Assembly: GCF_050003625.1 (NCBI RefSeq)
Contig: NC_134397.1
Location: 266,842,070-266,906,069, forward strand
Direction of reading: 5' to 3'
Length of the DNA stretch: 64,000 nucleotides
DNA from: Haematobia irritans
Lineage: Eukaryota > Arthropoda > Insecta > Diptera > Muscidae
The first letter of the stretch is position 1. Each line of letters begins with the position of its first letter. Below are positions 35,036 through 46,002 of this stretch, piece by piece. The translations under genes were made by a program, and so were the position numbers. The notes beneath the pieces were generated by a model that saw only the letters and a program-made list of their open reading frames with translations, had not been told where the DNA came from and ran no database searches.

Positions 35036-36348
35036 CGGTTTTGTTTTTTTTTATTTGCCTAAAACCAAAACAATTAAAAATCAATGAAAATAATTTTTAA
35101 ACACTTGGTTTGTTGTAAAAATCAATTCATTGCACATTGGGCCAAATGACCGAACTCTCACGCATAAAATCAATTTTTGAACTTGTGAAAATTAAATATT
35201 TGGTGGTACGAAAAAGTTGACAACACATTACGAAAAACAAATCCAAAATGGTAAAACAATATGGCAACCCGTTTGGCCGTCTCAGGCCGACGAAGTGGCA
35301 ACTCTTTGCCATTGATTTTTTTCTTGAATTCATAGTTTAGCAAGGTGCTTTAGAGATTTTGCTGGTAAAAAAAGTGTTTAAAGTTATAAACTTAATTTAA
35401 AATGTAAAATTTAAGTCAAAATATGTACTTTTAGTAAAAATTAACAGCGATGGTAAATATTGTTTGGTTGTTTACGAAAAATGTGTGACAAAAAGCATAT
35501 TTTTTCTTTGCTAAATATAACGTATGTCCCATGTTTTCTGGAGTAGAACTTACTATATTGGAACGTATTGGTTGAGTTTTATACTGCGTTAGAAAGGTTG
35601 AGGTGTTGTCTTGCAAACATAAATTTGTCTGCTTATAAGTGCTAATAAAGCTACCCTGTTATAATTATGGTGTTACAATCAAAACGCAGAAATTGTTAAA
35701 TATTGGATAGAAAACAACTCCCAGTGCTGTAATAATAATGCAAAAAAATTTAAAAATGATAAGTCTACCATCAAGAAAAAAGTAAAATAATTGTGCAGGG
35801 AAATAGAATGAAGTAGCGTTACTTTGTTTAGTAGAAATATCTGGACAAAACAATGGTAACGAATGAGAAATTTAGGTAAATCTGCAATATCTACCATATC
35901 ATTAATAATAGGTATATAAAATAAAATGTCGTCCTGGGTGTCTTACTGCAACTGATTCGTCGATACAAGTTCAGTTACAAAACATGCTTAATCATAAAGC
36001 TAATATTTACATATAGACTTACATATAGCAGAGTGTCAAGGTAGTGACACGTACAGAAGTAGTATGATCACTGCAAACATGTTTCAAGAACAAAATGTTA
36101 TTTTTTAACGAATATGTTCCCATTTCAACATAGTGTTGCAGAAATGATGGTATTTGAAACTTTTAGCTCAAATGAGCGATTGAATTAAACTAAAATTGCT
36201 GAAATCATATACACTTTAAGGCAGTGATCAAGATGGAGTAACAGTGAGCATCAGTTCTAATCTAGATTTTCAGTTTCCAATGTTACTACATATTGAAATA
36301 TTTGATTTGGTGTATGATAAATGTGGTTGAGATACATCCTACACTAGA
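35036..36348. other. No gene seen; possible MITE fragment at 36050-36300
   Basis: AT-rich sequence without coding motifs. At 36050-36130 AGTATGATCACTGCAAACAT and GTTTCAAGAACAAAATGTTA resemble the ends of the MITE at 37309-40700, so a decayed copy is likely. Small frames at 35127-35897 have no motif. Confidence 0.45.
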
Positions 36349-36722
36349 AAGTGGGCGTGGCAGTGGCCGGATCGGTCCGAAATGTTGATTATACTTTATT
36401 CTCATCCCCAGTGGTACATGTACAAAAATTTAGAGCTCTAAGCGCTTCCTTTGGGTTGAAATACGCCCTTCATTTTAAAGTGGGCGTGGCAATGGGCGGA
36501 TCGGTCAAAATTTTTTATCATAATTTATTCTCATCCCCAGTGGTACATGTACAAAATTTCAGAGCTCTAGGCGCTTCCTTTGGGTTGAAATAGGCCTTCA
36601 TTTTAAAGTGGGCGTGGCAGTGGGCGGATCGGTCCAAAATTTTAATCGTACTTTATTCTCATCCCCAGTGGTATATGTACAAAATTTCAGAGCTCTGGGT
36701 GTTTCCGTTGATTTAATGCGTC
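36349..36722. repeat. Three tandem units of about 130 bp
   Basis: AGTGGGCGTGGCAGTGGGCG-type starts at 36349, 36480 and 36608 are each followed by TATTCTCATCCCCAGTGGTA and CAGAGCTCT. The GGGCGTGG motif resembles the CCACGCCCAC repeats of Drosophila INE-1, so this may be the core of another INE-like family, but no ends are visible. The 80-codon frame here is repeat read-through. Confidence 0.7.
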
Positions 36723-36746
36723 AAAAACCTCTCATTTGGCCCACTG

Positions 36747-37267
36747 CACTCAAAAAAAAGTGAAGTCTCTATTTCACTAAAGCCAATTTAACTTTATATT
36801 AGTTCATAGAATCATTATGTTTGGAAAAAGTTTACTTTACTCAAATAATTTTTTGCGTACGTTAGTTAAATGAACTAAAACACAGGAAAAAATTATACAA
36901 AAATAAAGCATAAAGGTTTCCTAATTTCGTATTACTCACAAAATAGTTCATTATTTCCTTAAATTTGTAAATTTTACCAAAAATGTGTCCATCATGAACT
37001 TCGTATGGCACTAAAGACATTCTTGCAATTTTTAACTCCAAGATTTCTCTTAAAACTACAGAATTTTCTTTAACAAGTGCAAAAACTTAGTTATGTCTAA
37101 TAAATTTTCTTGAATTTGTCGAAAAATATTTACTTATTTTTTCCATATCGGAGTGATGCCAGCGCTTGTAATACTGTTTAGTTAAAATTTTCTAAAAAAA
37201 TTCAAAATTTTCTAAAATTAATCGAAAGTTATCTTTCCTGGTGGGTTCACTGTTTTTTCAGTGTGTG
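36747..37267. mobile_element. MITE, CACTCAAAAAA ends
   Basis: Left end CACTCAAAAAAAAGTGAA and right end TTCACTGTTTTTTCAGTGTG are inverted. The interior is AT-rich and lacks coding sequence. It is related to the CACTGAAAAA group (family A) at the termini only. Confidence 0.55.
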
Positions 37268-37920
37268 CATTGTAAGAAAATGAATAAGAAACATTTAAAA
37301 ATGGACTAAACCCAGAGAAGGAATATAATCACCCCACGCATGTTTTAAGAGTACCATGTTACTTTTTCACATGGAACATTTTAGTCGCAAAAATATTCTT
37401 TTCTCGTTAAGCATGACATGCTTGCCGAAATCAGATACAAAATTGCCGAGAAAATACCATGGTTGAGACCAGGGATCCGGAGCGGAGCGGAGCAAGCCCT
37501 TTTTTTGCCGGAGCGGGAGCGGCATTTCTAAAATCCGGAGCGGAGCGGGAGCGGAGCGGTTTCCAAATGAAAAACCGCTCCGCTCCGAATAAAATATTAC
37601 TTGAATGAAATGTGCAACTTTGAAATTACACTGTGTAGGTGATTTAAAATTATAGCTAGTACTTAGCGTAGTGTGAGTAAACGTTTAAAATGTACGATAT
37701 GTATTTTTGTACGTACGTACATTGGGGAAAACAGAACGTGTTTTTTCAGTATTTGTTTTCAAAAACGGCAAATGTCAAAATATATCTCTAGTATGTGTTG
37801 TAAAAGTAACAACAGTACTTTCGATCAATTTCATCCCGTATTACTATAAGAATGTTTGTAATGAACGTCATATAAATGCAATTAAACGATCTTATTTATA
37901 TTTAATTTTTTAGTTTTCTA

Positions 37921-38568
37921 CACTGAAAAAAATATTGTCGTGAAGTCAAAGATTTCATGGCCTTAGAATAAGAATGCAAATTTTGCTTAACATGCAAGAC
38001 GTATTTCTCTAAAATAAAGTTTTTTCCTTGTCCAAAAGTCAATAAACTTTTGAATGAAGTTGTAATGTCCTTATAATTAAGTGATTTTACTTAAAAATGT
38101 ATATCATAACATGAAAGATAAAATTTTTGAGGTAAGGTCAACGTGACTTTAATAATTAAGAAAAATTCTTTAAAATTAATAAAATTTTCTTTAAATTTGT
38201 TTCCTTTTTGCATCTTGCCTACAAAGCAAAAAATCGTTAAAAAATAAGACATGTTTATCAAAACACTTTATTTTAAAGACGCTTTTTTTTAGCATAATTT
38301 CTACTGGAAGTCGAGTCTTAATATGGAAAATAAAATTGTCGTTAACTCACTTTTAAAGGATTTTGATAACAAATGACGAAAAAATCTAAAAAAATGAAAA
38401 ATTAACATTTGCTTCCTAGAAGCAAGTACATAACCCCCAAATTTAAAAGAGAATTGCGTCTTTAAAGTATCCTTACTTGTATTCTCCGCTTCTTTGGCTC
38501 GGAATTAATACCCAAACTGTTAAAGTTAATACAAAATCTTTGGAACCGGGCATGCTTTTTTTCAGTGT
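37921..38568. mobile_element. MITE family A, complete 648-bp copy, TA TSD
   Basis: Starts CACTGAAAAAAATATTGTCG and ends CATGCTTTTTTTCAGTG, with TA at 37919-37920 and 38569-38570. It is the best reference copy in the window. It has no coding sequence and contains the phrases TCTCCGCTTCTTTGGCTCGG and AAATCTTTGGAACCGGGCAT. Confidence 0.85.
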
Positions 38569-38673
38569 AAGGACATTCATATTTGCTTTACTATTGTACT
38601 ATATCCTAGCAGTCTCTTATTTCTGATATTAGTTCTCGAAAATTTAATTAAAACTATGGATAGTTTCAATTTT

Positions 38674-39314
38674 GGCTGAAAAATGCATACCCGGTTCCAA
38701 AGATTTTGTCTTTACTTTAAAAAATTTGGTATTGATTCCGAGCCAAAGAAGCGGAGAATACAAGTAAGGATACTTTTAAGACACAATTCTCTTTTAAAAT
38801 CGGGTTTTGTGTACTTGCTTCTAGGAAGCAAATTTTAATTGTTCGCTTTTTCAGCTTTTTTTCTTCATATGCTATCAAAGTCCTTTAAAAACAAGTTAAC
38901 GACGACTTTATTTTCCAAATTAAGACTCGACTTCTTGTAGAAATTATGCTGTGTTTCAAGTAAAAAACGTCTTTAAAATAAAGTGTTGAAAAACATGTCC
39001 TATATTTGAACGATTTTTTGCTTTGTAGGTAAGATGCAAAAAGGCAACAAATTTAAAGACAATTTCATTAAATTTAAAGATTTTTTCTAAATTATTAAAG
39101 TCAAGTTGACCTTAGCCCAAACATTTTTTTTTCATATTATGATATCCATTTTTAAATGATTATAAGGACAATACGACTTCATTGAAAAGTTTATCGACCT
39201 TTGGTCAAGGAAAAAACTTTATACTAGAGAATGCGTCTTCTATGCTAAGCAAAATTTGCATTCGTATTTTAAAGACATGAAATCTTTGACCTCACGACAA
39301 TATTTTTTTCAGTG
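38674..39314. mobile_element. MITE family A, inverted partner copy
   Basis: Reverse-complement copy of 37921-38568, from CATACCCGGTTCCAAAGATT to TCACGACAATATTTTTTTCA and GTG. The spacer between the two is about 105 bp, so together they form a >1.2-kb inverted repeat. Confidence 0.83.
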
Positions 39315-39802
39315 CATTTATTTTAATTTTTTTCTCACATTGAAAACTAATGACTTGATTTGTATTATTGCATGTTATCTACTTTTTTTGAGAACGAACA
39401 TTTCTTAAAAACGCTGTTCAAAAATGTATTTTTACAATAAAGGGGAAAAAGCGAAATTAGGTAACACTAGATCTGAGTAAGAATATTCATAGGTATACCA
39501 CGGACTGATTTCAATGGAGGTTGTTGCAAACATAAACATACACACACACACACACATTACAAATATAACAAAACCTCTTCTCTGCGTCTGTTGCAAAACA
39601 AACAAAAAAAAAACTTTCGGAGAGTAGTTACTTCTACTCTGTATATAGACTTTCAATTCCAATCAGCTTTGCCGGTTTGGTCCGATCGGACCAAAATTGG
39701 TCCAAAAGATTTCTAATTTTTAAATTTGGTCCGATGGTCAGAATTTGGTCCATTTTGGTCCATTTTCATAAATTTGGTTTCTATCACACATTAAATAGTA
39801 GA

Positions 39803-40097
39803 TGGTGCACCGCAAAGAATATTGTCGGGAGGCCAAATATTTCACATGCTTAAAATACGAATACGAATTTTGCTTAGAATAGAAGACGTATTTCTCTGAA
39901 ATAAAGTTTTTTCCTTGTCTAAAAGTTTCTAAACTTTTCAATGAAGTCTTTTTGTCCTTATAGCTAAGTGATTCGGCATAAAAATGTGTATCCTAACATG
40001 AATGAAAATTTCGTTTTAATGAAGTCAAAATGGATTTAATATTTCTGAAAAAATCTTCAAAATTAATAAAATGTTTCAAAACATTGTTTTAAAGCCA
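39803..40097. mobile_element. MITE family A, truncated third copy
   Basis: GCACCGCAAAGAATATTGTC through TTCAAAACATTGTTTTAAAG follows the first half of the reference copy; an INE-like fragment begins at 40098. The sequence at 39660-39790 before it is made of TTTGGTCC/GGACCAAA phrases that recur inside the element at 60886-61830. Confidence 0.6.
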
Positions 40098-40441
40098 TTA
40101 TACCCTAAACCACATAGTGGTTAGGGTATAATAAGTTTGTCCGAAGTTTGATCTGCCAAAAAATGTGCCTACCAGAAATATTGATTTTAGACCCCATAAA
40201 ATATATACCGATCGACTCAGAATCACATCCTGAGTCGATCTAGCGCTTGGTGTCCGTCCGTCTGTCCATGTATTTGTTGTTCACAGGATTCCGGTCGCAA
40301 TTATTAACCGATTTTGATGAAATTTGGTACAGGGAGTTTTTTGGGCACAAGGACGAACGCTATTGAATTTGGAAGAAATCGGATCAAATTTAGATATAGT
40401 TCCAATATATATGTATCGTCCGATTTCGACAAATGGGGTCA
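40098..40441 (-). mobile_element. INE-like fragment (third family, right end)
   Basis: TATACCCTAAACCACATAGT, then GTCCGTCCGTCTGTCC at 40253-40268, then the first repeat unit, cut at about 40441. Nearly identical to 19305-19640. Confidence 0.6.
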
Positions 40442-40821
40442 CGCTGTGCCCCCATAAAATAAAACTCAATTGAACAAATAATACAATGTTTGTACTATAA
40501 TTTTTTCGAAGAGGAGCGGAGCGATTTATTTTTTCTCGGAGCGGAGCGATTTTTTTTCTCCGGAGCGGGAGCGGAGCAGAGCGAAAAAAATGGACCGCTC
40601 CGGATCCCTGGTTGAGACCAACATGTTACATGGTCCCAGTGAAAAATTAACATGGTGTTCTTGAAACATGTTTGGGGTGACCATATTCCTTCTCTGCGTG
40701 TAGGTACTCAGCAAAATATTTAGCTTTAAAAGCACTCCCAAAATGTTCTCCCAAAGATGTTCTTTATTTTAACTACATAGGAAGTTCTTTTAATTAAAAT
40801 TTTTACAACTCTATTTTTTAT
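40442..40821. other. hAT arm and short repeat, no gene
   Basis: Holds the right arm of the hAT-type element (to 40610), the right end of the family G MITE (to 40700), and a segment at 40722-40815 (AAAAGCACTCCCAAAATGTT) shared with 27470-27545. Confidence 0.55.
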
Positions 40822-41345
40822 ACCCACCACCATAGAATGGTGACTCGTTTGTCATTCCGTTTGTAACACATCGAGATATCGATTTCCGACTATATAAAGT
40901 ATATATATATATATATTCTTGATCAAGGTGAAATTCTAAGACGATATAACTATGTCCGTCTGTCTGTCCGTCTGTCTGTTGTAATCACGCTACAGTCTTC
41001 ATTAATGAAGCCATCGTGCTAAAATTTTGCACAAACTCGTCTTTTGTCTGCAGGCAGGTCAAGTTCGAAGATGGGCTATATCGGTCCAAGTTTTGATATA
41101 GTCCCCATATAAACCGACCTCCCAATTTGGCGTCTTGGGCTTATAAAAACCGTAGCCTGATATTGGAAGTCTAGAGGTATTGAAGAACCACAAATAAATG
41201 TACCGAAAATGGCGTGTATTGCTCAATACTTTGGTATATTCCCCATATTGACCGATCTCCCGAGTTTACTTCTTGGGCTTATTTGAAATCTAGAATTATT
41301 TTAGGACCATAAAGAGGTGCACCGAAAATGGTAAGTGTCAGCCAC
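40822..41345 (-). mobile_element. INE-like element fragment (second family)
   Basis: TATACCCACCACCATAGAAT and TTTGTCATTCCGTTTGTAAC, then the TCCGTCTGTCTGTCCGTCTG block (about 40955-40980), then two diverged ~153-bp units with TATAGTCCCCATATAAACCG. The opposite end is missing. Confidence 0.65.
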
Positions 41346-41452
41346 AAATGGCAAATATTTGTGATGTGATCGTAATATGACACAAGGCATAACATTCTAC
41401 TTCTCTATATGTTAGTTATTAGTATGCAAGTGCAAAGTGCAAGTCTCACCGG

Positions 41453-41797
41453 AGCCACCGTGGTGCAATGGTTAGCATGCCCGCCTTGCATACACAAGGT
41501 CGTGGGTTCGATTCCTGCTAGGACCGAACACCAAAAAGTTTTTCAGCGGTGGATTATCCCACCTCAGTAATGCTGGTGACATTTCTGAGGGTTTCAAAGC
41601 TTCTCTAAGAGGTTTCACTGGAATGTGGAACGCCGTTCGGACTCAGTTATAAAAAGGAGGTCCCTTGTCATTGAGCTTAACAAGGAATCGGGCAGCACTC
41701 AGTGATAAGAGAGAAGTTCACCACTGTGGTATCACAATGGACTGAATAGTCTAAGTGAGCCTGATACATCGGGCTGCCACATAACCTAACCTAACCT
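41453..41797 (+). mobile_element. tRNA-derived SINE, full length, 12-bp TSD
   Basis: Head with A box GTGGTGCAATGG and B box GGTTCGATTCC, body CGGTGGATTATCCCACCTCA, and tail CATAACCTAACCTAACCTA. Exact AAGTCTCACCGG copies flank it (41441-41452 and 41798-41809), showing target-primed insertion. The tRNA of origin cannot be named with confidence. Confidence 0.9.
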
Positions 41798-43169
41798 AAG
41801 TCTCACCGGCAGCATTTTTTTCAAATATTTTTTTTTTAAATCGTTTTGTTGTACCTCACTATTATTTTTTTGGCGTATATTTTTATACCCTCCACCATAG
41901 GATGGGGGTATATTAACTTTGTCATTCCGTTTGTAACACATCGAAATATTGCTCTAAGACCCCATAAAGTATATATATTCTGGGTCGTGGTGAAATTCTG
42001 AGTCGATCTAAGCATGTCCGTCCGTCCGTCCGTCTGTCCGTCTGTCCGTCCGTCCGTCTGTCCGGCTGTCCGTCCGTCTGTGGAAATCACGCTAACTTCC
42101 GAACGAAACAAGCTATCGACTTGAAACTAGGCACAAGTAGTTGTTATTGATGTAGGTCGGATGGTATTGAAAATGGGCCATATCGGACCACGTTTACGTA
42201 TAGCCCCCATATAAACCGATCCCAAATTTGGCTTGGGGAGCCTCCCGGAGCAGCAAAATTCATCCGATCCGGTTCAAATTTGGTACCTGATGTTAGTATA
42301 TGGTCTCTAACAACCATGCAAAAATTGGCCCACATCGGTCCATAATTATATATAGCCCCCATATAAACCGATCCCCAGATTTGACCTCCGGAGACTTTTG
42401 GAGGGGCAAAATTCATCCGATCCGGTTGAAATTTGGTACCTGATGTTAGTATACGGCCTCTAACAACCATGCAAAAATTGGTCCATATCGGTCCATAATT
42501 ATATATAGCTCCCATATAAACCGATCCCCAGATTTGACCACCGGAGCCTCCTGGAGGAGCAAAATTCATCCGATCCGGTTGAAATTTAGTACGTGGTCTT
42601 AGTATACGGTTTTTAACAACCATGCAAAAATTGGTCCATATCGGTCCATAATTATATATAGCCCCCACATAAACCGATCCCCAGATTTGACCTCCGGAGC
42701 CTCTTGGAGGGGCAAAATTCATCCGATCCGGTTGAAATTTGGTACCTGATGTTAGTTTACGGCCTCTAATAACCATGCAAAAATTGGTCCATATCGCTCC
42801 ATAATTATATATAGCCCCCATATAAACCGATCCCCAGATTTGACCTCCGGAGCCTCTTGGAAGAGCAAAATTCATCCGATCCAGTTGAAATTTGGTACAT
42901 GGTGTTAGTATATGGTCTCTAACAACCATGCAAAAATTGGTCCATATCGGTCCATAATTATATATAGTTCCCATATAAACCGTCCCCAGATTTGACGTCC
43001 GGAAACTCTTGGAGGAGCAAAAGTCATCCGATACGGTTGAAATTTGGTACATTTTGTCAATATATGGCCTCTAACAGCCATGTAAAAATTGGTCCATATC
43101 GGTCTTTAGTTATATATAGCCGATGACTTATTACACAAAAATTGGTCCATATCGCCAAAAATAATCTAC

Positions 43170-43815
43170 CAAAACTTTATTTTCATAGAAAATTTTGTCA
43201 AATTTTATTACTATAGAAAGTTTTGTCAAAATTTCATTTCTATAGAAAGTTTTGTCAAAAGTTTATTTCTATACAAATGTTTGTCAAAATTTTATTTCCA
43301 TAGAAAATTTTGTCAAAATTTTATTTCTATAGAAAATTTTGTAATCTACCTAAACTTTATTTCCATAGAAAATTTTGTCAAATTTTATTACTATAGAAAG
43401 TTTTGTTAAAATTTCATTTCTATAGAAAGTTTTGTCAAAAGTTTATTTATATAGAAATGTTTGTCAAAATTTTATTTCTATAGAAAATTTTGTCAACATT
43501 TTATTTCTATACAAAATTTTGTCAAAATTTTATTTCTATACAATATTTTGTCAACATTTTATTTCTATAGAAATTTTTGTCAAAATTGTATTGCTATAGA
43601 AAATTTTGTCAACATTTTACTTCCATAGAAAATTTTGTCAACATTTTATTTCTATAGAAAATTTTGTCAAGTTTTTATTTCTATAGAAAATTTTGTCAAA
43701 TTTTTATTTCTATAGAAAATTTTGTCAAAATTTTATTTCTATAGAAAATTTTGTCAAGGTTTCATTTCTATAGAAAATTTTGTCAAAATTTTATTTCTAT
43801 AGAAAATTTTGTCAA
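43170..43815 (+). repeat. 29-bp minisatellite array
   Basis: About 22 units of GTCAAAATTTTATTTC plus TATAGAAAATTTT, among the least diverged in the window; two sub-blocks begin with AATCTACC. Copied again at 45075-45765. Confidence 0.9.
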
Positions 43816-45074
43816 ACTAGATTATATACGTATTTAATCGGCCTTTTTATACCCTCCACCATAGGATGGGGGTATATTAACTTTGTCATTCCGTTTGTAA
43901 CACATCGAAATATTGCTCTAAGACCCCATAAAGTATATATATTCTGGGTCGTGGTGAAATTCTGAGTCGATCTAAGCATGTCCGTCCGTCCGTCCGTCTG
44001 TCCGTCTGTCCGTCCGTCCGTCTGTCCGGCTGTCCGTCCGTCTGTGGAAATCACGCTAACTTCCGAACGAAACAAGCTATCGACTTGAAACTAGGCACAA
44101 GTAGTTGTTATTGATGTAGGTCGGATGGTATTGAAAATGGGCCATATCGGACCACGTTTACGTATAGCCCCCATATAAACCGATCCCAAATTTGGCTTGG
44201 GGAGCCTCCCGGAGCAGCAAAATTCATCCGATCCGGTTCAAATTTGGTACCTGATGTTAGTATATGGTCTCTAACAACCATGCAAAAATTGGCCCACATC
44301 GGTCCATAATTATATATAGCCCCCATATAAACCGATCCCCAGATTTGACCTCCGGAGACTTTTGGAAGGGCAAAATTCATCCGATCCGGTTGAAATTTGG
44401 TACCTGATGTTAGTATACGGCCTCTAACAACCATGCAAAAATTGGTCCATATCGGTCCATAATTATATATAGCTCCCATATAAACCGATCCCCAGATTTG
44501 ACCACCGGAGCCTCCTGGAGGAGCAAAATTCATCCGATCCGGTTGAAATTTAGTACGTGGTCTTAGTATACGGTTTTTAACAACCATGCAAAAATTGGTC
44601 CATATCGGTCCATAATTATATATATAGCCCCCACATAAACCGATCCCCAGATTTGACCTCCGGAGCCTCTTGGAGGGGCAAAATTCATCCGATCCGGTTG
44701 AAATTTGGTACCTGATGTTAGTTTACGGCCTCTAATAACCATGCAAAAATTGGTCCATATCGGTCCATAATTATATATAGCCCCCATATAAACCGATCCC
44801 CAGATTTGACCTCCGGAGCCTCTTGGAAGAGCAAAATTCATCCGATCCAGTTGAAATTTGGTACATGGTGTTAGTATATGGTCTCTAACAACCATGCAAA
44901 AATTGGTCCATATCGGTCCATAATTATATATAGTTCCCATATAAACCGTCCCCAGATTTGACGTCCGGAACCTCTTGGAGGAGCACAAGTCATCCGATAC
45001 GGTTGAAATTTGGTACATTTTGTCAATATATGGCCTTTAACAGCCATGTAAAAATTGGTCCATATCGCCAAAAA

Positions 45075-45765
45075 TAATCTACCAAAACTTTATTTCGATA
45101 GAAAATTTTGTCAAATTTTATTACTATAGAAAGTTTTGTCAAAATTTCATTTCTATAGAAAGTTTTGTCAAAAGTTTATTTCTATTCAAATGTTTGTCAA
45201 AATTTTATTTCCATAGAAAATTTTGTCAAAATTTTATTTCTATAGAAAATTTTGTAATCTACCAAAACTTTATTTCCATAGAAAATTTTGTCAAATTTTA
45301 TTACTATAGAAAGTTTTGTTAAAATTTCATTTCTATAGAAAGTTTTGTCAAAAGTTTATTTCTATAGAAATGTTTGTCAAAATTTTATTTCTATAGAAAA
45401 TTTTGTAAAAAATTTATTTCTGTAGAAAATGTTGTCAACATTTTATTTCTATACAAAATTTTGTCAAAATTTCATTTCTACACAAAATTTTGTCAACATT
45501 TTATTTCTATAGAAATTTTTGTCAAAATTGTATTGCTATAGAAAATTTTGTCAACATTTTACTTCCTTAGAAAATTTTGTCAACATTTTATTTCTATAGA
45601 AAATTTTGTCAAGTTTTTATTTCTATAGAAAATTTTGTCAAATTTTTATTTCTATAGAAAATTTTGTCAAAATTTTATTTCTATAGAAAATTTTGTCAAG
45701 GTTTCATTTCTATATAAAATTTTGTCAAAATTTTATTTCTATAGAAAATTTTGTCAAACTAGATT
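45075..45765 (+). repeat. 29-bp minisatellite array (duplicate of 43170-43815)
   Basis: The same array within the second copy of the 1.96-kb duplication, with one or two additional units and scattered substitutions. Confidence 0.9.
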
Positions 45766-46002
45766 ATATACGTATTTAATCGGCCTTTTTTTGTTTAATA
45801 TATACCCCGTATGGGCTAACTTACAATTTAGAAGACAGTGTTAAAAAGTTTTACGATACCTTGCCATCGGCAAGAGTTATCGCAACCCAAGTAATTCGAT
45901 TGTGGATGACAGCCTTTAGTAGAAGTTCCTACGCAATCCATGGTGGAGGGTACATAAGATTCGGCCTGGCCGAACTTACGGCCGTATATACTTGTTTCTA
46001 TT

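Larger units (their letters stand above)
37470..40610. mobile_element. hAT-type element, GGAGCGGAGCGG arms, 8-bp TSD GTTGAGAC
   Basis: Starts CAGGGATCCGGAGCGGAGCG and ends GACCGCTCCGGATCCCTG; exact GTTGAGAC copies flank it (37462-37469 and 40611-40618). The arms (37470-37590, 40505-40610) repeat GGAGCGGAGCG. Its own core is small; MITE A copies at 37921, 38674 and 39803 and an INE-like fragment at 40098 fill it. Confidence 0.88.
37309..40700. mobile_element. MITE family G, TA-flanked, enclosing a hAT-type element
   Basis: The left end AACCCAGAGAAGGAATATAA and TCACCCCACGCATG matches the inverse of the right end (CATATTCCTTCTCTGCGTG); the match runs for some 50 bp, including TACCATGTTAC. TA flanks at 37307-37308 and 40701-40702. 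The host MITE itself is only about 250 bp; the rest is the insertion at 37470-40610. Confidence 0.75.
41883..45776. repeat. Recent tandem duplication, unit about 1.96 kb
   Basis: 41883-43845 and 43846-45776 match almost base for base, including the same GTCY block, the same unit order and the same TTTTGTCAAACTAGATTATA junction at 43803 and 45763. Matching points differ by 1964 bp early and 1966 bp later, so only small indels separate the copies. One unit in the first copy has a few extra bases before its minisatellite (43105-43160). Confidence 0.88.
41883..46002 (-). mobile_element. INE-like element with internal ~1.96-kb tandem duplication
   Basis: The left end TATACCCTCCACCATAGGAT and a long TCCGTCCGTCCGTCTGTCCG block are followed by six ~153-bp units (CCCCAGATTTGACCTCCGGA at 42373, 42526, 42679, 42832) and a minisatellite array. 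This whole order then repeats from 43846. The right end (CATGGTGGAGGGTACATAAG, GGCCGTATATACTTGTT) is at 45948-46002. The 302-, 159- and 151-codon frames over the units are read-through. Confidence 0.78.

Noticed and set aside
42144..43052. A 302-codon open frame with six similar repeats
   Set aside because: It reads through the ~153-bp units (51 codons) of an INE-like element. A unit length divisible by three keeps the frame open without selection. The duplicate at 44108-45018 has already broken into separate frames.
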